A stretch of 64,000 nucleotides of DNA from assembly GCF_001507435.1 (NCBI RefSeq), contig NZ_LMWH01000248.1, forward strand, positions 8,680 to 72,679, written 5' to 3'. The first letter of the stretch is position 1. Each line of letters opens with the position of its first letter. The position numbers and the translations under genes were made by a program. Shown here piece after piece: positions 25,678 to 34,743 of the stretch. The notes beneath the pieces are model-generated. The model did no database searches. It saw only the letters and a list, made by a program, of their open reading frames with translations, and was not told the origin of the DNA. The DNA is from Streptomyces sp. NRRL F-5122 (lineage in GTDB: Bacteria; Actinomycetota; Actinomycetes; Streptomycetales; Streptomycetaceae).

Positions 25678-26328
25678 GTGTGCGTCGTGGACGGCAGGCC
25701 AGGGCTTCGGGAACGGAAGAAGCGGCGGACCCACGCGGCGATCTCCGACGCGGCGATCACGCTGTTTCTCGAGCACGGCTTCAACCAGGTCTCGGTGGCG
25801 CAGGTGGCGGAGGCCGCTGAGGTGTCCAAGCGGACGCTGTTCGCCTACTTCCCGACCAAGGAAGACCTTGTGGTGCATCGCCTCGCCGACCACGAGACCG
25901 AAACGGCACGTGTTGTGCGGGACCGCTTGCCCCGCACCGCGCCACTGGTCGCAGTGCGCGAGCACTTCCTCAAGGGACTGGACGACCGGGACCCGATCAC
26001 GGGGCTCAACGACCATCCACAGGTGCTGCGGCTCACCCGGATGATCCTCGACACGCCTTCACTGGTGGCCCGGATGGAAGGCTTCAAAGCCGGCGCCGAA
26101 CGTGCACTCGCCGAGGCGTTGCAGGAGACGGCTGCAACCCCGGAGCTCACCGCGCGGCTGGCCGCCGTCCAGATCGTCGCGGTCCAATGGGCGCTGGCGC
26201 AGGACAACGCCGCGCGTCTGGCGTACGGAGAACCGGCGGACGCGCGCCATCCGGGAGCTGTGGCCGACGCGAACCATGCGTTCACGCTGTTGGAGAACGG
26301 ACTGGGCGATCTGATCCCGCAGTCGTGA
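25678..26328 (+). CDS. TetR-family regulator divergent from the monooxygenase
   Basis: 216 residues from GTG 25678, or GTG 25687; neither has a clear ribosome site. The HTH is ISDAAITLFLEHGFNQVSVA ... VSKRTLFAYFPTKEDLV, with a longer C-terminal ligand domain. Its position suggests that it represses the monooxygenase gene and itself from the short AT-richer intergenic segment (25604-25677), where GAGTA and TACTC half-sites occur. Confidence 0.87.
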   Translation: MCVVDGRPGLRERKKRRTHAAISDAAITLFLEHGFNQVSVAQVAEAAEVSKRTLFAYFPTKEDLVVHRLADHETETARVVRDRLPRTAPLVAVREHFLKGLDDRDPITGLNDHPQVLRLTRMILDTPSLVARMEGFKAGAERALAEALQETAATPELTARLAAVQIVAVQWALAQDNAARLAYGEPADARHPGAVADANHAFTLLENGLGDLIPQS

Positions 26329-26505
26329 CACCAGTGCTCGATGATCGCCCCATTGCAGGGTTCGTCTCGCCGACGGCGACGCTCTTCGGTGACCGACTGT
26401 CGTGCTCTGCGTCCTGCGGCTAGGGTCCCGGGGCACGGGCGGTGTCGGAAGTGCGGGTGCTGCGTGCGGTGTTGGCGTCACCGGCGGAAGAGAAGGGTGG
26501 CGCTG

Positions 26506-26949
26506 GTGAGGATCGAGAAGGCGATCGAAGCGGATGTCGAGCTCGTGGCGCACTTCCTCGGCGAGGTCGAGGCCTACTACGGCGGGGTCGACACCCGCGT
26601 GGATCGGGAGCAGATCCGCCTGGCGCTCTTCGGTCCACAGCCCGTTGCCACCGTCTTGATCGCCCGCGAAGGCGACACACCTCTCGGATTCGCCTCGTAC
26701 AGCTTCGTCTGGCCCGCCGCCGGCGCCGACACGTCGATCTATCTCAAGGAACTGTTCGTACGTGAGGCTCACCGGCGCAACGGTGTCGCGGGTCGGCTTA
26801 TGGAAGCCGTCCGTGAGGCGGGCCGTGCAGCCGGCTGTACGCGGATGGAGTGGACCGCGGACGCCGGCAATCCTCCGGCACTCGACTTCTACAAGGCCCA
26901 GGGCGTCGAGCCGCGTGCGGACAAGCCCTTCTATCGCACCAGCCTCTAG
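26506..26949 (+). CDS. GNAT-family N-acetyltransferase
   Basis: 147 residues from GTG 26506 (AGAAGG 9 nt upstream). The acetyl-CoA-binding segment LKELFVREAHRRNGVAGRLM carries the R/Q-x-x-G-x-G/A motif as RRNGVA, and NPPALDFYKAQG is the usual C-terminal helix. The acceptor amine is unknown. It is followed by the phosphatase gene with a 154-nt gap. Confidence 0.85.
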   Translation: MRIEKAIEADVELVAHFLGEVEAYYGGVDTRVDREQIRLALFGPQPVATVLIAREGDTPLGFASYSFVWPAAGADTSIYLKELFVREAHRRNGVAGRLMEAVREAGRAAGCTRMEWTADAGNPPALDFYKAQGVEPRADKPFYRTSL

Positions 26950-27103
26950 CCCGTCGGACTCGCCATGCCCACTCGCCGCGCGGGTCCGCGGCGAGGCTCT
27001 GTTCCGGGCGGGCCATCCCCATGTCGGTCCGGCCGGGGCGGGCGACAAGGGTCGTGTGTGCCGCTGCGGGTGCGGTGTTCGCCTCGGGTGCCTGAGTGCG
27101 AGC

Positions 27104-28234
27104 ATGGGATATATGGGTGCGAAGTCGGATACACCGGAAGCTCGCCGGGCCGTACGGCCGAGTCACGCACTGCTCGTGATCCCGCTCGGTCTGATCATCT
27201 TGATCATGATCGCGGACGTGTTCACGGGCAGGAGTTCCCAACTGGGTCCGTTGCTGATCGTCGCTCCCGCGGTCACCGCATCCTTCGCCGGTCCTCGTCT
27301 CACAGGGCTCATGGGCGCCCTGGCCGTGGCAGGCCAAGTCCTCTCGGCGTTCGCAGAGGGCAGCGGGCTCACTGCCGGGCTCGAGATCCAGGTGATCGGC
27401 CTCGCGGTGGTCTCCGGGTTCCTGGTCGCCCTCCGTGCCGTTCGCGACCTGCGCGAGCGGCAACTCGCCCATACGCGCTCCATCGCAGCGGCCGCGCAAG
27501 AAGTCCTGATACGCCCCCTTCCCCGGCGTGCAGGCCCACTGCGTATCGCCACCGACTACATCGCCGCGGAGCTGGACGCACGGGTCGGCGGCGACCTGTT
27601 CGCGGCTGTGCGCGCCGACCGGGTGACCCGGGTCATCATCGGTGATGTCCGGGGCAAGGGGCTGCCCGTCATCAAGGACACATCCCTCCTGCTCGGCGCC
27701 TTCCACGGCTCGGCCTATCGCAATCTCTCGCTTCCCCACATGGCGATACATCTGGGGAACGCCATGTATTGGAACTGGGCCAACGCCGCCGATGACGATC
27801 CCGAGGCCGACGAGTCCTTCGTGACCGTTCTTCTTCTGGACTTCCCCGACAACGTCGGGCGGGTGGAGACGATCAGCTGCGGCCATCCGCCGCCGCTGCT
27901 GCTCCATGAGGGGAAGATCAGCGCCCTGGATGCCCGCAGTCCCGGGCTCCCGCTGGGCATCACCGTCCCGTCGGTGGATCAGTATGTGGTGGACACCTTC
28001 AGCTTCGTGGCCGGCGACGTCCTGCTTCTCTACACCGACGGTGTCGTCGAGGCAGCCAGCCCCAACGGCACCTTTTATCCGCTCCCCAAACGGATGGCGG
28101 CCTGGGACGGCACAGGTGGGCCGGAGCGCCTTGTCCGACACGTTCATGAGGACCTGTTGAGCCACGCTCGCGGACCTCTCGGCGACGATGCCGCCCTCAT
28201 CGCCATCCAGCGCCTCGCCGATCGGACGGAGTGA
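27104..28234 (+). CDS. Membrane PP2C/SpoIIE-type Ser/Thr phosphatase, paralogue B
   Basis: 376 residues from ATG 27104 (ATG 27113 is an alternative). Hydrophobic segments run from about residue 21 to 108 (LLVIPLGLIILIMIADVF and others), then the phosphatase domain with VGGDLFAA, IGDVRGKGLPV, ISCGHPPP, LLYTDGVVEAASP and GDDAALIAIQ. The Asp ligands are retained. It shares layout and motifs with the protein at 22636-23832, so the two are paralogues about 4 kb apart in opposite orientation. It probably acts on an anti-anti-sigma partner encoded elsewhere. 28235-28500 holds no gene that I can support. Confidence 0.87.
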   Translation: MGYMGAKSDTPEARRAVRPSHALLVIPLGLIILIMIADVFTGRSSQLGPLLIVAPAVTASFAGPRLTGLMGALAVAGQVLSAFAEGSGLTAGLEIQVIGLAVVSGFLVALRAVRDLRERQLAHTRSIAAAAQEVLIRPLPRRAGPLRIATDYIAAELDARVGGDLFAAVRADRVTRVIIGDVRGKGLPVIKDTSLLLGAFHGSAYRNLSLPHMAIHLGNAMYWNWANAADDDPEADESFVTVLLLDFPDNVGRVETISCGHPPPLLLHEGKISALDARSPGLPLGITVPSVDQYVVDTFSFVAGDVLLLYTDGVVEAASPNGTFYPLPKRMAAWDGTGGPERLVRHVHEDLLSHARGPLGDDAALIAIQRLADRTE

Positions 28235-28500
28235 TGGCTCCGTCGCCTCCGGTGCGCACCTGCCACTGCGCGATGGAGGGTGCCGCGGACCGCGTAGGTG
28301 CGCGGCCGCGCGTGGTGGCCACCGGAGACTTGTGAGTGGGACCTGTAGGTCTTCTGGAGTGACGTCTGTCCCTCGACCCGAACTTGAGGGTGCCGGTGGA
28401 GGGGGCGGTCGCCTTGTGACGGCGGTCGGGTTCGCGGTGGATGCCTTGGCCCGGTCACCCCGCGAGTAGGTCACCAAGGTCGGAGCGGTAGTAAGGAGGC

Positions 28501-29538
28501 ATGGACAACGTCATAGACCTGCGTAGCGACACCGTCACCCGCCCCACCGACGCCATGCGTACCGCCATGGCACAGGCCGAGGTGGGCGACGACGTGTTCG
28601 GTGACGATCCCGCCGTGAACGCGTTCCAGGAGCGCCTGGCGCAGCTGCTCGGCTTTCCCGCCGCGCTGTTCGTCTCGTCCGGAACCCAGAGCAACCTGTG
28701 CGCCTTGCTGAGCCACTGCGGGCGGGGCGAGGAGTACATCGCCGGGGCGGAGGCCCATCTGTACAGCCACGAGGGCGGCGGGGCGGCCGCGCTCGGCGGG
28801 ATCCAGCCGCAGCCGTTGCCGCACCAGGACGGGACCCTCGATCTGGCAGACATCGAGGCGGCGATCAAGCCGGACGACCCGCACTTCGCGCGGAGCAGGC
28901 TCCTGTGTCTGGAGAACACGTTCAGCGGCACGGTGATCGCCCCCGAGTATGTTCAGGCGGCCACGGCACTGGCCCGTAAGCATCACTTGGCGACGCACCT
29001 GGACGGGGCCCGGATGTTCAATGCGGCGGTGGCCGGGGGCGGCGATCCCTACGAAGGGGCGCGGAAGATCGTGGAGCCGTTCGACAGCGTGTCGGTGTGC
29101 TTCAGCAAGGGCCTGGGGGCGCCGGTCGGGTCGGTGCTGCTCGGTTCGACGGAGTTCATCGGGCAGGCGAGGCGGTGGCGCAAGGCCCTGGGCGGCGGTA
29201 TGCGGCAGGCGGGCGTCCTGGCAGCGGCTGCTTCCTACGCATTGGACCATCACGTCGAGCGGCTGGCCGACGACCACGCGAATGCGGCACTCTTCGCCGA
29301 GATCCTCGACGGCGTACCGGGGCTCGAGGTCGGTCCGGCGCGCACCAACATGGTGTTCGCGCGGCCGGTGCCGGGCGTCACGCCGCCGGATCTGCTGGAG
29401 CGGCTCGCGGCGCAGGGTGTGCTGTGCACAGGGGGTCGGCCGCAGTTCCGGTTCGTCTTCCATCTCGACGTCTCGAGGGCGGACGCGGAGCGCGCGGCAC
29501 ATCTGGTGCGGGAGACCGTGGCCGCAAGCGCCGCCTGA
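28501..29538 (+). CDS. ltaE: Threonine aldolase (low-specificity type)
   Basis: 345 residues. The start IDLRSDTVTRPTDAMR is diagnostic. The PLP lysine lies in VCFSKGLGAPVGS, and HLDGARMFNAAV binds the cofactor. The enzyme cleaves threonine or allo-threonine to glycine and acetaldehyde. An AAGGAGG sits only 1 nt before the ATG, which is unusually close. The gene stands alone on its strand; a bidirectional terminator separates it from the convergent chitinase gene. Confidence 0.92.
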   Translation: MDNVIDLRSDTVTRPTDAMRTAMAQAEVGDDVFGDDPAVNAFQERLAQLLGFPAALFVSSGTQSNLCALLSHCGRGEEYIAGAEAHLYSHEGGGAAALGGIQPQPLPHQDGTLDLADIEAAIKPDDPHFARSRLLCLENTFSGTVIAPEYVQAATALARKHHLATHLDGARMFNAAVAGGGDPYEGARKIVEPFDSVSVCFSKGLGAPVGSVLLGSTEFIGQARRWRKALGGGMRQAGVLAAAASYALDHHVERLADDHANAALFAEILDGVPGLEVGPARTNMVFARPVPGVTPPDLLERLAAQGVLCTGGRPQFRFVFHLDVSRADAERAAHLVRETVAASAA

Positions 29539-29694
29539 TGGCGGTCGGGGCCCGTACGGCGTACCGGGCTCAGCCACCGGCACCTCCCACGCGCCCGTCC
29601 GGCCGACCGGGCAGACGGGCTCGGCAGGTCCCGTAGTCGGCCGGTAGGCCCCGCGCCGACCACCACGGTGAGGCGGTGACACGGTGGCGCCGGT

Positions 29695-29728
29695 CCCTTG
29701 CGGGGATCTTTCGGGTTCCCCGCAAGGG
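29695..29728. terminator. Bidirectional terminator between ltaE and the chitinase gene
   Basis: A perfect 12-bp inverted repeat (CCCTTGCGGGGA / TCCCCGCAAGGG) with a 10-nt loop lies between the two convergent stop codons. Confidence 0.75.
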
Positions 29729-29748
29729 CGACCGGCTGCCTCAGAGAC

Positions 29749-30957
29749 TCAGCAGGCGCCCTCGTCCTGCCAGGGGCCCCATTCGGTGGCGGCGGGCTGC
29801 TCGTTCTGGGTCCACCACTTGGCCTTCCAGTTGTGGTTGCTGTACGAGACCTCGTTCCCCGCCGTGTAGACCGCGGTGGAGCTCCAGGCGGGCTTGCATG
29901 TCGTGTTCGGGGGAGTCGGCGTGCCGGTGGGGGTGCCGGTTGGCGGGGTGACTCCGGCGAACTTCACCGAGTACTTGGCGAAGTCCCAGGTGTTCTGCGC
30001 GACGCTGGAGCAGGTGCCCGAGGTGCGACCGCCGTTGTCGGGCGGGTTGCACTGGCGGTCACGGTTGAGCGACCAGAAGGTGAAGCGGTCCATGTTGTGG
30101 CTGGTGGCGTAGTCCAGCACGCTCTGGAAGTCCGCCTGCGTGAAGATCTCCCCGGTGTCGCTGCGACCGTTCATGCCCGAGAAGCCCTCATGGGCGTAGG
30201 CGGTGGCCTGGTCCCAGCCGAACGTGGACTGCAGGATCTGGTTGAAGTTGGTCAGTGCGCCGGTCTGGGAGGCGGCGCCGTTGAAACCGCCGTCGAAGGG
30301 CATGATCGAGAAGTTGTTCGGGGTGAATCCCTGCGACTTCGCTTCCAGGAGCATCTGCTTGCCGAACCAGCCGGTGCCGTCGGCCGTGCCGGCCGTGGTG
30401 ACGGAGACGTAGAGGCCGGGATTGTTCTGCTGGAGGATCTTGGCCGCGCCGATCTCGTTCTTGATGGCCGCCGCGTTCTCGTACTCCGGCTCTTCCAGAT
30501 CGAAGTCGATGGCGTGCAGGCCGTACTTGGTGATGACCTGCTGGTACGCCGCCGCTGTGGCCGCTGCGTCCGAGCACGCCTGGCCGAGCTTTGTGCCGCC
30601 GTATCCGCCGATGGAGACGGAGACGTCACCGCCCTTGGCGCGGATGTTGCTGATGACGGACTGGACGGCGGTGTCCGAGGAGACCGCCGCGGTGCCGCCC
30701 CAGGTGGGGGAGCAGCCGCCGCCGTCGGGGGCGAGGATGAAGGCCAGCTGGAAGGCCTTGAGTCCGGTTGCGTCCATGATGGCGCCCGCGTCCGGCGGGT
30801 CGTTGTCCAGCGGCATCAGATAGGGGGCCGCGGCGTACCAGCGGTTGCTCAGGGCGCTTGTCGCGCCCGAGGCGTTGCCCGCGACCAGCGCGGTCGTACC
30901 TGCCGCGGCCAGTCCGACCGCGGCGACCGCGCCCAGACATGCACGAAGACGTCTCAC
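29749..30957 (-). CDS. Secreted GH18 chitinase with C-terminal chitin-binding module
   Basis: 402 residues from GTG 30957 (GGAGG 7 nt upstream). A signal peptide of about 31 residues precedes the GH18 barrel. SIGGYGG and the catalytic DxDxE motif, IDFDLEEPE (proton-donor Glu), are present. A Thr/Pro linker (TPTGTPTPP) leads to a CBM5/12-type module of about 45 residues beginning CKPAWSSTAVYTAGNEVSY and ending WGPWQDEGAC. The catalytic domain resembles the compact GH18 enzymes that carry their binding module at the C-terminus. Two DasR-type sites upstream indicate N-acetylglucosamine-responsive control. Confidence 0.9.
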   Translation of the reverse strand: MRRLRACLGAVAAVGLAAAGTTALVAGNASGATSALSNRWYAAAPYLMPLDNDPPDAGAIMDATGLKAFQLAFILAPDGGGCSPTWGGTAAVSSDTAVQSVISNIRAKGGDVSVSIGGYGGTKLGQACSDAAATAAAYQQVITKYGLHAIDFDLEEPEYENAAAIKNEIGAAKILQQNNPGLYVSVTTAGTADGTGWFGKQMLLEAKSQGFTPNNFSIMPFDGGFNGAASQTGALTNFNQILQSTFGWDQATAYAHEGFSGMNGRSDTGEIFTQADFQSVLDYATSHNMDRFTFWSLNRDRQCNPPDNGGRTSGTCSSVAQNTWDFAKYSVKFAGVTPPTGTPTGTPTPPNTTCKPAWSSTAVYTAGNEVSYSNHNWKAKWWTQNEQPAATEWGPWQDEGAC

Positions 30958-31027
30958 TGCGTGCCTCCGGTGGGGGTGGTGGGGGAGTCGTCCCAGCCTG
31001 GTGAGTTGTTGTAGTCACGTCAATGAA

Positions 31028-31063
31028 TTGGCCTAGACCAAGTGACAGTTTGGACTAGACCAT
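31028..31063. promoter_or_regulatory. Two DasR-type (dre) sites upstream of the chitinase gene
   Basis: TTGGCCTAGACCAA (31028-31041) and TTGGACTAGACCAT (31050-31063) are 22 bp apart. On the coding strand they read TTGGTCTAGGCCAA and ATGGTCTAGTCCAA, close to the DasR consensus TGGTCTAGACCA and to the direct repeats known from Streptomyces chitinase promoters. They lie 70-106 nt before the start codon. Confidence 0.75.
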
Positions 31064-31147
31064 GCAAAGGCTTTACTTTGGTCCGGTGTGGTGCGTGTCG
31101 GGACGGTGCCGAGCGGCGTCACGTGGCGCGGCTGATGCGACCGAGCT

Positions 31148-31876
31148 TCAGAGCGGGATAACCAGCCCTTCCGCTGCGGCCAGGATCTCCCCGTCGTAGG
31201 CGGCGGCCGCCTCCGTGACGGACCGCCCTCGATCCGTGTCGGGCCAGAAGTGCGTGAGCAGCAGACGCCGCACTTCCGCGCGAGCGGCCCATCGGCCCGC
31301 TTCGGCCGCACTGAGCAGATGAGGGTCGGTGGCGGCGCCCTGCAATGTGGCGCCGGCAATGAACAGGTCCGCCTCGGCGGCCAGTTCGCCGAGCGCGTGG
31401 TCGCCACCGGCGTCGCCGCTGTAGGCCACGGTCAGTCCGGGCGCCGTCAACCGCACGCCGGCGTGCGGCACATGGTGCGGAAGCGGGCTCCCTTCCAGCC
31501 GGAAGGTGCCGATCTCGTGGCTGCCGGGCAGAGGATGGGGTTCGAAGACCTCGCGCAGATCCTCGGTCGGCTCCATCGCCTGCACCCGCTCGAGCACCCC
31601 TGGCGGGCAGTACAGCGGCAGGCGGGTGTCGAGCTCTCCGCCGAAGAGCAGCGCGCGACAGAGTGCGCTCAGATCCGCGCAATGATCAGGGTGTTCATGG
31701 GTGATGGCCACGGCGTCGAGCGCTTTCGTCGGGCATACTTCCAGCAGTCGAGGCAGGGTTGCGTAGCCGAGGTCCAGGACCAGGCGAAAACCGTCGACCT
31801 CCAGGAGGAAGCCGCTCGCCGCCCGGCCGGCTTCCGGCCAGGCGCCACATGTCCCCAGCACGGTCAACTCCCGCAC
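31148..31876 (-). CDS. Metallo-beta-lactamase-fold hydrolase (RNase Z-like)
   Basis: 242 residues from GTG 31876, with GGGAGC upstream. VLGTCGAWPEAG opens the fold and ITHEHPDHCADL is the complete HxHxDH metal motif. HHVPHAG, YSGDAG and LLLTHFWP supply the remaining His and Asp ligands. The single-domain layout resembles phosphodiesterase-type MBL proteins related to RNase Z and the cyclic nucleotide enzymes. No neighbour suggests the substrate. Confidence 0.83.
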   Translation of the reverse strand: MRELTVLGTCGAWPEAGRAASGFLLEVDGFRLVLDLGYATLPRLLEVCPTKALDAVAITHEHPDHCADLSALCRALLFGGELDTRLPLYCPPGVLERVQAMEPTEDLREVFEPHPLPGSHEIGTFRLEGSPLPHHVPHAGVRLTAPGLTVAYSGDAGGDHALGELAAEADLFIAGATLQGAATDPHLLSAAEAGRWAARAEVRRLLLTHFWPDTDRGRSVTEAAAAYDGEILAAAEGLVIPL

Positions 31877-32128
31877 CGCCGCATGCTCCCACGCTGCCGA
31901 CTGGCAAGGCCATGGACGGGAGCCGGGCGTTGCGTCGAAGGCCGCTGGACTGACCATCGGGTCCCAGGGCGGCAATGCCCGCCCTGGTGTCGTCCGGTGC
32001 TGGAGGCGGTGTCAGCCCGTCCGGTGATCGCTCTCGTGAAGTCCGACGTTGCAGGTCCGCGGCACTGTCAGATGCGCGAGCACATTGTGGACATTGTGCC
32101 CAGCGTCACAGGCGGGAACGGCAAATTC

Positions 32129-32163
32129 GTTGAACGTTCACCTATAGTGGTAGAAAGTTCAAC
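32129..32163. promoter_or_regulatory. Operator/promoter of the nitroreductase gene
   Basis: A perfect 10-bp palindrome TGAACGTTCA (32131-32140) is followed by a -10-like TATAGT (32143-32148) and a further GTTCAAC arm at 32157-32163. GTTGAAC and GTTCAAC therefore form an inverted repeat around the promoter. A MarR- or HxlR-type repressor is the likely reader; no such gene is adjacent. Confidence 0.55.
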
Positions 32164-32205
32164 AACACTCAGTGATGGGTGTCCCCGATTCAACCGAGGT
32201 ACCTG

Positions 32206-32799
32206 ATGACTCTCCAGCTCGACCCGGCCGCCCAGAACCTTCTCTTCCGGGATGCGCACACCGCGAACACCTTCACCGACGAGCCGGTGACCGAAGAGCA
32301 GGTGCGGGCCGTCTACGACCTGGTGAAGTACGCCCCGACCGCCTACAACCAGCAGCCGCTGCGCGTTGTGCTCGTGCGCACTCCCGAGTCCCGCGAGCGA
32401 CTGGTGGGCCATATGACCGCGAACAACGCGCCGAAGACCGCCGCCGCACCCCTCGTGGCGATCCTGGCCGCGGACAACGAGTTCCATGAGGAGCTGCCTG
32501 ACCAGTTCCCGGTGTTCCCCGAGGCGAAGGACCTGGTCTTCGGCGAGCGGCCGGTGCGTGAGCAGTCGGCGACCCTGAACGCCGCGCTGCAGATCGGCTA
32601 CTTCATCCTCGGCGTTCGGGCCGCCGGACTGGCCGCCGGCCCGATGACCGGCTTCGATGCCGCGGGCATCGAGAAGGACTTCTTCCCGGATGGCGACCAC
32701 TCGGTGCTGGTCGTGGTCAACATCGGCAAGCCCGGCGAGAACGCCTCGTACCCCCGCGGCCCGCGTCTGGACTACGACGAGGTCTTCGCCGCCGTCTGA
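32206..32799 (+). CDS. Nitroreductase-family flavoprotein (RutE/HadB-like)
   Basis: 197 residues from ATG 32206 (GAGG 6 nt upstream). APTAYNQQPLRVVLV is the FMN-binding start of the family and LAAGPMTGFDAAGIEKDFF is its C-terminal signature. Relatives reduce malonic semialdehyde, quinones or nitro compounds with NAD(P)H. The gene is alone, behind an operator-like promoter and followed by a strong terminator, so it is regulated as a single unit. Confidence 0.87.
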   Translation: MTLQLDPAAQNLLFRDAHTANTFTDEPVTEEQVRAVYDLVKYAPTAYNQQPLRVVLVRTPESRERLVGHMTANNAPKTAAAPLVAILAADNEFHEELPDQFPVFPEAKDLVFGERPVREQSATLNAALQIGYFILGVRAAGLAAGPMTGFDAAGIEKDFFPDGDHSVLVVVNIGKPGENASYPRGPRLDYDEVFAAV

Positions 32800-32864
32800 G
32801 CCGCAGTCTGCCCCCGTCGCTGCCGCCGGGTCCTGCCGACGGCAGCGGCGCACGTCCGTCCACG

Positions 32865-32903
32865 AGGTCGGCGGCCCCGCTCTCCGGGCGGGGCCGCCGA
32901 CCT
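32865..32903 (+). terminator. Terminator after the nitroreductase gene
   Basis: A perfect 16-bp inverted repeat (32865-32880 with 32888-32903) with a 7-nt loop, 66 nt after the stop codon. 32904-33266 contains no gene or repeat that I can support. Confidence 0.8.
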
Positions 32904-33266
32904 GTCGACTTCTGTGATGCAATCACCCGAGCCTGCGTAGGTGATCGTTGACAGGCCGGTCCCGGACAGCGGGACGCGCCCAGGCCACTCCACCGCGGAA
33001 CGCAGCGATCTGGTTCTCCGTCGTACCCGGGCGGGCGACCGGAGCGGGCGCCCTAAGGGTGCGGCCGACGGGAAACCGCGGTTCGCCGGTGCCGCTTGCA
33101 CACTTCCGTGTCACCAAGAGGGTCCCGGCCTGCTCCAGCCGCAGTTGTCCGCCGACGATGCTGCGAGCGCCGTCGCCAACGCCGCCGGAGCCCTGGTGTC
33201 CCGCCCAGGCATGGCCCGTGTCAGGTTGATCGGGCGCGGGCTGCATCCGCTACGACGCACGACCGG

Positions 33267-34697
33267 TCACTTGGTGTACACCTCCGCCCGGTCCACGCTC
33301 ACGAACGCCGCCTGTGACTGGGAGTTGTGCTCGCCGGTGACCCGGACACGCAGGGTGTGCCGACCGTACGGCAGCTGTGGGCTGACGTACTGCAACGTCT
33401 CCCCGGTGCGCATCGAGCCGTAGAAGTCGACGCGTTGCTCGGAACCTCCGTCGATGCTCAGGGCCCCGATGCCGTTGCCGGTGTCGCGCACGGACAGCAG
33501 TGCGATACGGGTTCCGGTGAAGGTCCAGGTGGCCGTGTTGCCGCTTCGGTCGCTCCAGTGGTCGTCGCCCCAGAAGCACTGAGTGGCGCATCCGGTGCCG
33601 GAGTTCCAGGTGCCGGTGTACGCGAGTGTGCCGTCGCTGCTCGACCGGCCGTCGTCATTGATCCAGTAGGTACCGGAGCCCGGGTCGCCCGCCGGCAGGT
33701 CCTGGGTGGCGCCCACGGCGAGCGGGCGGCCGAGGTCGGGGCTGCCGTCCGCCTTCCACGTGATCTTCTGGGCGCGGGTGGTGCGGTCGGTGTAGGTGTA
33801 GGCCGAGGTCGTCTTGGCGTGATAGACGATCCAGTCCTCCGTTCCGTCGGGGGAGCGGAAGAAGGCATGGTGGCCGGGACCGTAGACACCGTGGTCGTCC
33901 GCGCGGGAGAACACCGGGCCGGAGGTCTGTACCCAGTTGGCGGGCACGAGCGGGTCGGCGCCTTCATGCAGGGACATCATCCAGACCTGGTAGTCCGGCT
34001 TGCCCGTGTCGCATGTCGAATACGTCATCCACGTACGGCCGTTGCGGTTGAGGAACTCCGGCCCCTCGCGCACCTCGGCACAACCGCCGGCGGCGTCGAT
34101 CGCGACGGCGTCGCCGGAGACCGTGTAGGGGTTGGACATCGGGGCGATGTTGATGCCGTTGTGCTGGTACGCGTTGATACCGGCATAGGCGAGGTAGAGG
34201 CGCCCGTCGTGCTGGAGGATTCCGGGGTCGATGGCGAAGTCGGATGCGTGGTTGGGTGGAGAGAGCTTCGCCTTGAAGTGGTAGGGACCGGCCGGGTCGT
34301 CACGCTCCGACTCCAGGACGTACAGGCGGTGGTGGTCGTCGATGCCGTCGTCCGCCGTGTAGTAGAGGTACCAGCGGTCGCCGAAGCGGTAGAACTCCGG
34401 TGCCCAGATGTCGCGGTTGCGCGAGGCGTCGGTGTCCGTCCACACGGTGACGGGGGCGGCGGTCAGCAGCGTGCCAAGCGAGGACGAGCGCCACATGCGG
34501 ATGCTGTCGCCCTGGGTGGTCGTCAGGTAGTAGGACCCGTTCCAGTACGTCATGAAGGGGTCCGGACCGGTGTTGAGCGGATTGCGGAAGGTGCCCGTCG
34601 CGGCGGCGGACGCGGTGACGGTCTGCGGGACGGTGACGAGTCCTAACAGGAGGACGAGGAGGAGGGTGAGGCGGGGAAAGCGCCGTGCTGCGCGCAT
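33267..34697 (-). CDS. Secreted GH43-family glycoside hydrolase
   Basis: 476 residues; AAGGAG lies 6 nt before the ATG. A signal peptide (LTLLLVLLLGLVTV) is followed by the five-bladed propeller. The three acidic residues are visible: Asp in GPDPFM, Asp in DFAIDPG, and Glu in VREGPEFL. IWAPEFYRFGDRWYLYY is a family landmark. The C-terminal 110 residues form an extra beta-sandwich, probably carbohydrate-binding. GH43 members cleave arabinan, xylan or galactan side chains. As last gene of the sugar-import operon it would release the sugar taken up by the neighbouring ABC system. Confidence 0.87.
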   Translation of the reverse strand: MRAARRFPRLTLLLVLLLGLVTVPQTVTASAAATGTFRNPLNTGPDPFMTYWNGSYYLTTTQGDSIRMWRSSSLGTLLTAAPVTVWTDTDASRNRDIWAPEFYRFGDRWYLYYTADDGIDDHHRLYVLESERDDPAGPYHFKAKLSPPNHASDFAIDPGILQHDGRLYLAYAGINAYQHNGINIAPMSNPYTVSGDAVAIDAAGGCAEVREGPEFLNRNGRTWMTYSTCDTGKPDYQVWMMSLHEGADPLVPANWVQTSGPVFSRADDHGVYGPGHHAFFRSPDGTEDWIVYHAKTTSAYTYTDRTTRAQKITWKADGSPDLGRPLAVGATQDLPAGDPGSGTYWINDDGRSSSDGTLAYTGTWNSGTGCATQCFWGDDHWSDRSGNTATWTFTGTRIALLSVRDTGNGIGALSIDGGSEQRVDFYGSMRTGETLQYVSPQLPYGRHTLRVRVTGEHNSQSQAAFVSVDRAEVYTK

Positions 34698-34743
34698 GGC
34701 GGCTCCTTCGCTGCAGGGGGTGGGTGGTGAGACGGCAGGGTGC

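Noticed and set aside
33327..34646. Long plus-strand open frame opposite the GH43 gene
   Set aside because: It is the mirror of a well-supported gene; high GC keeps antisense frames open, and the translation has no family motif.
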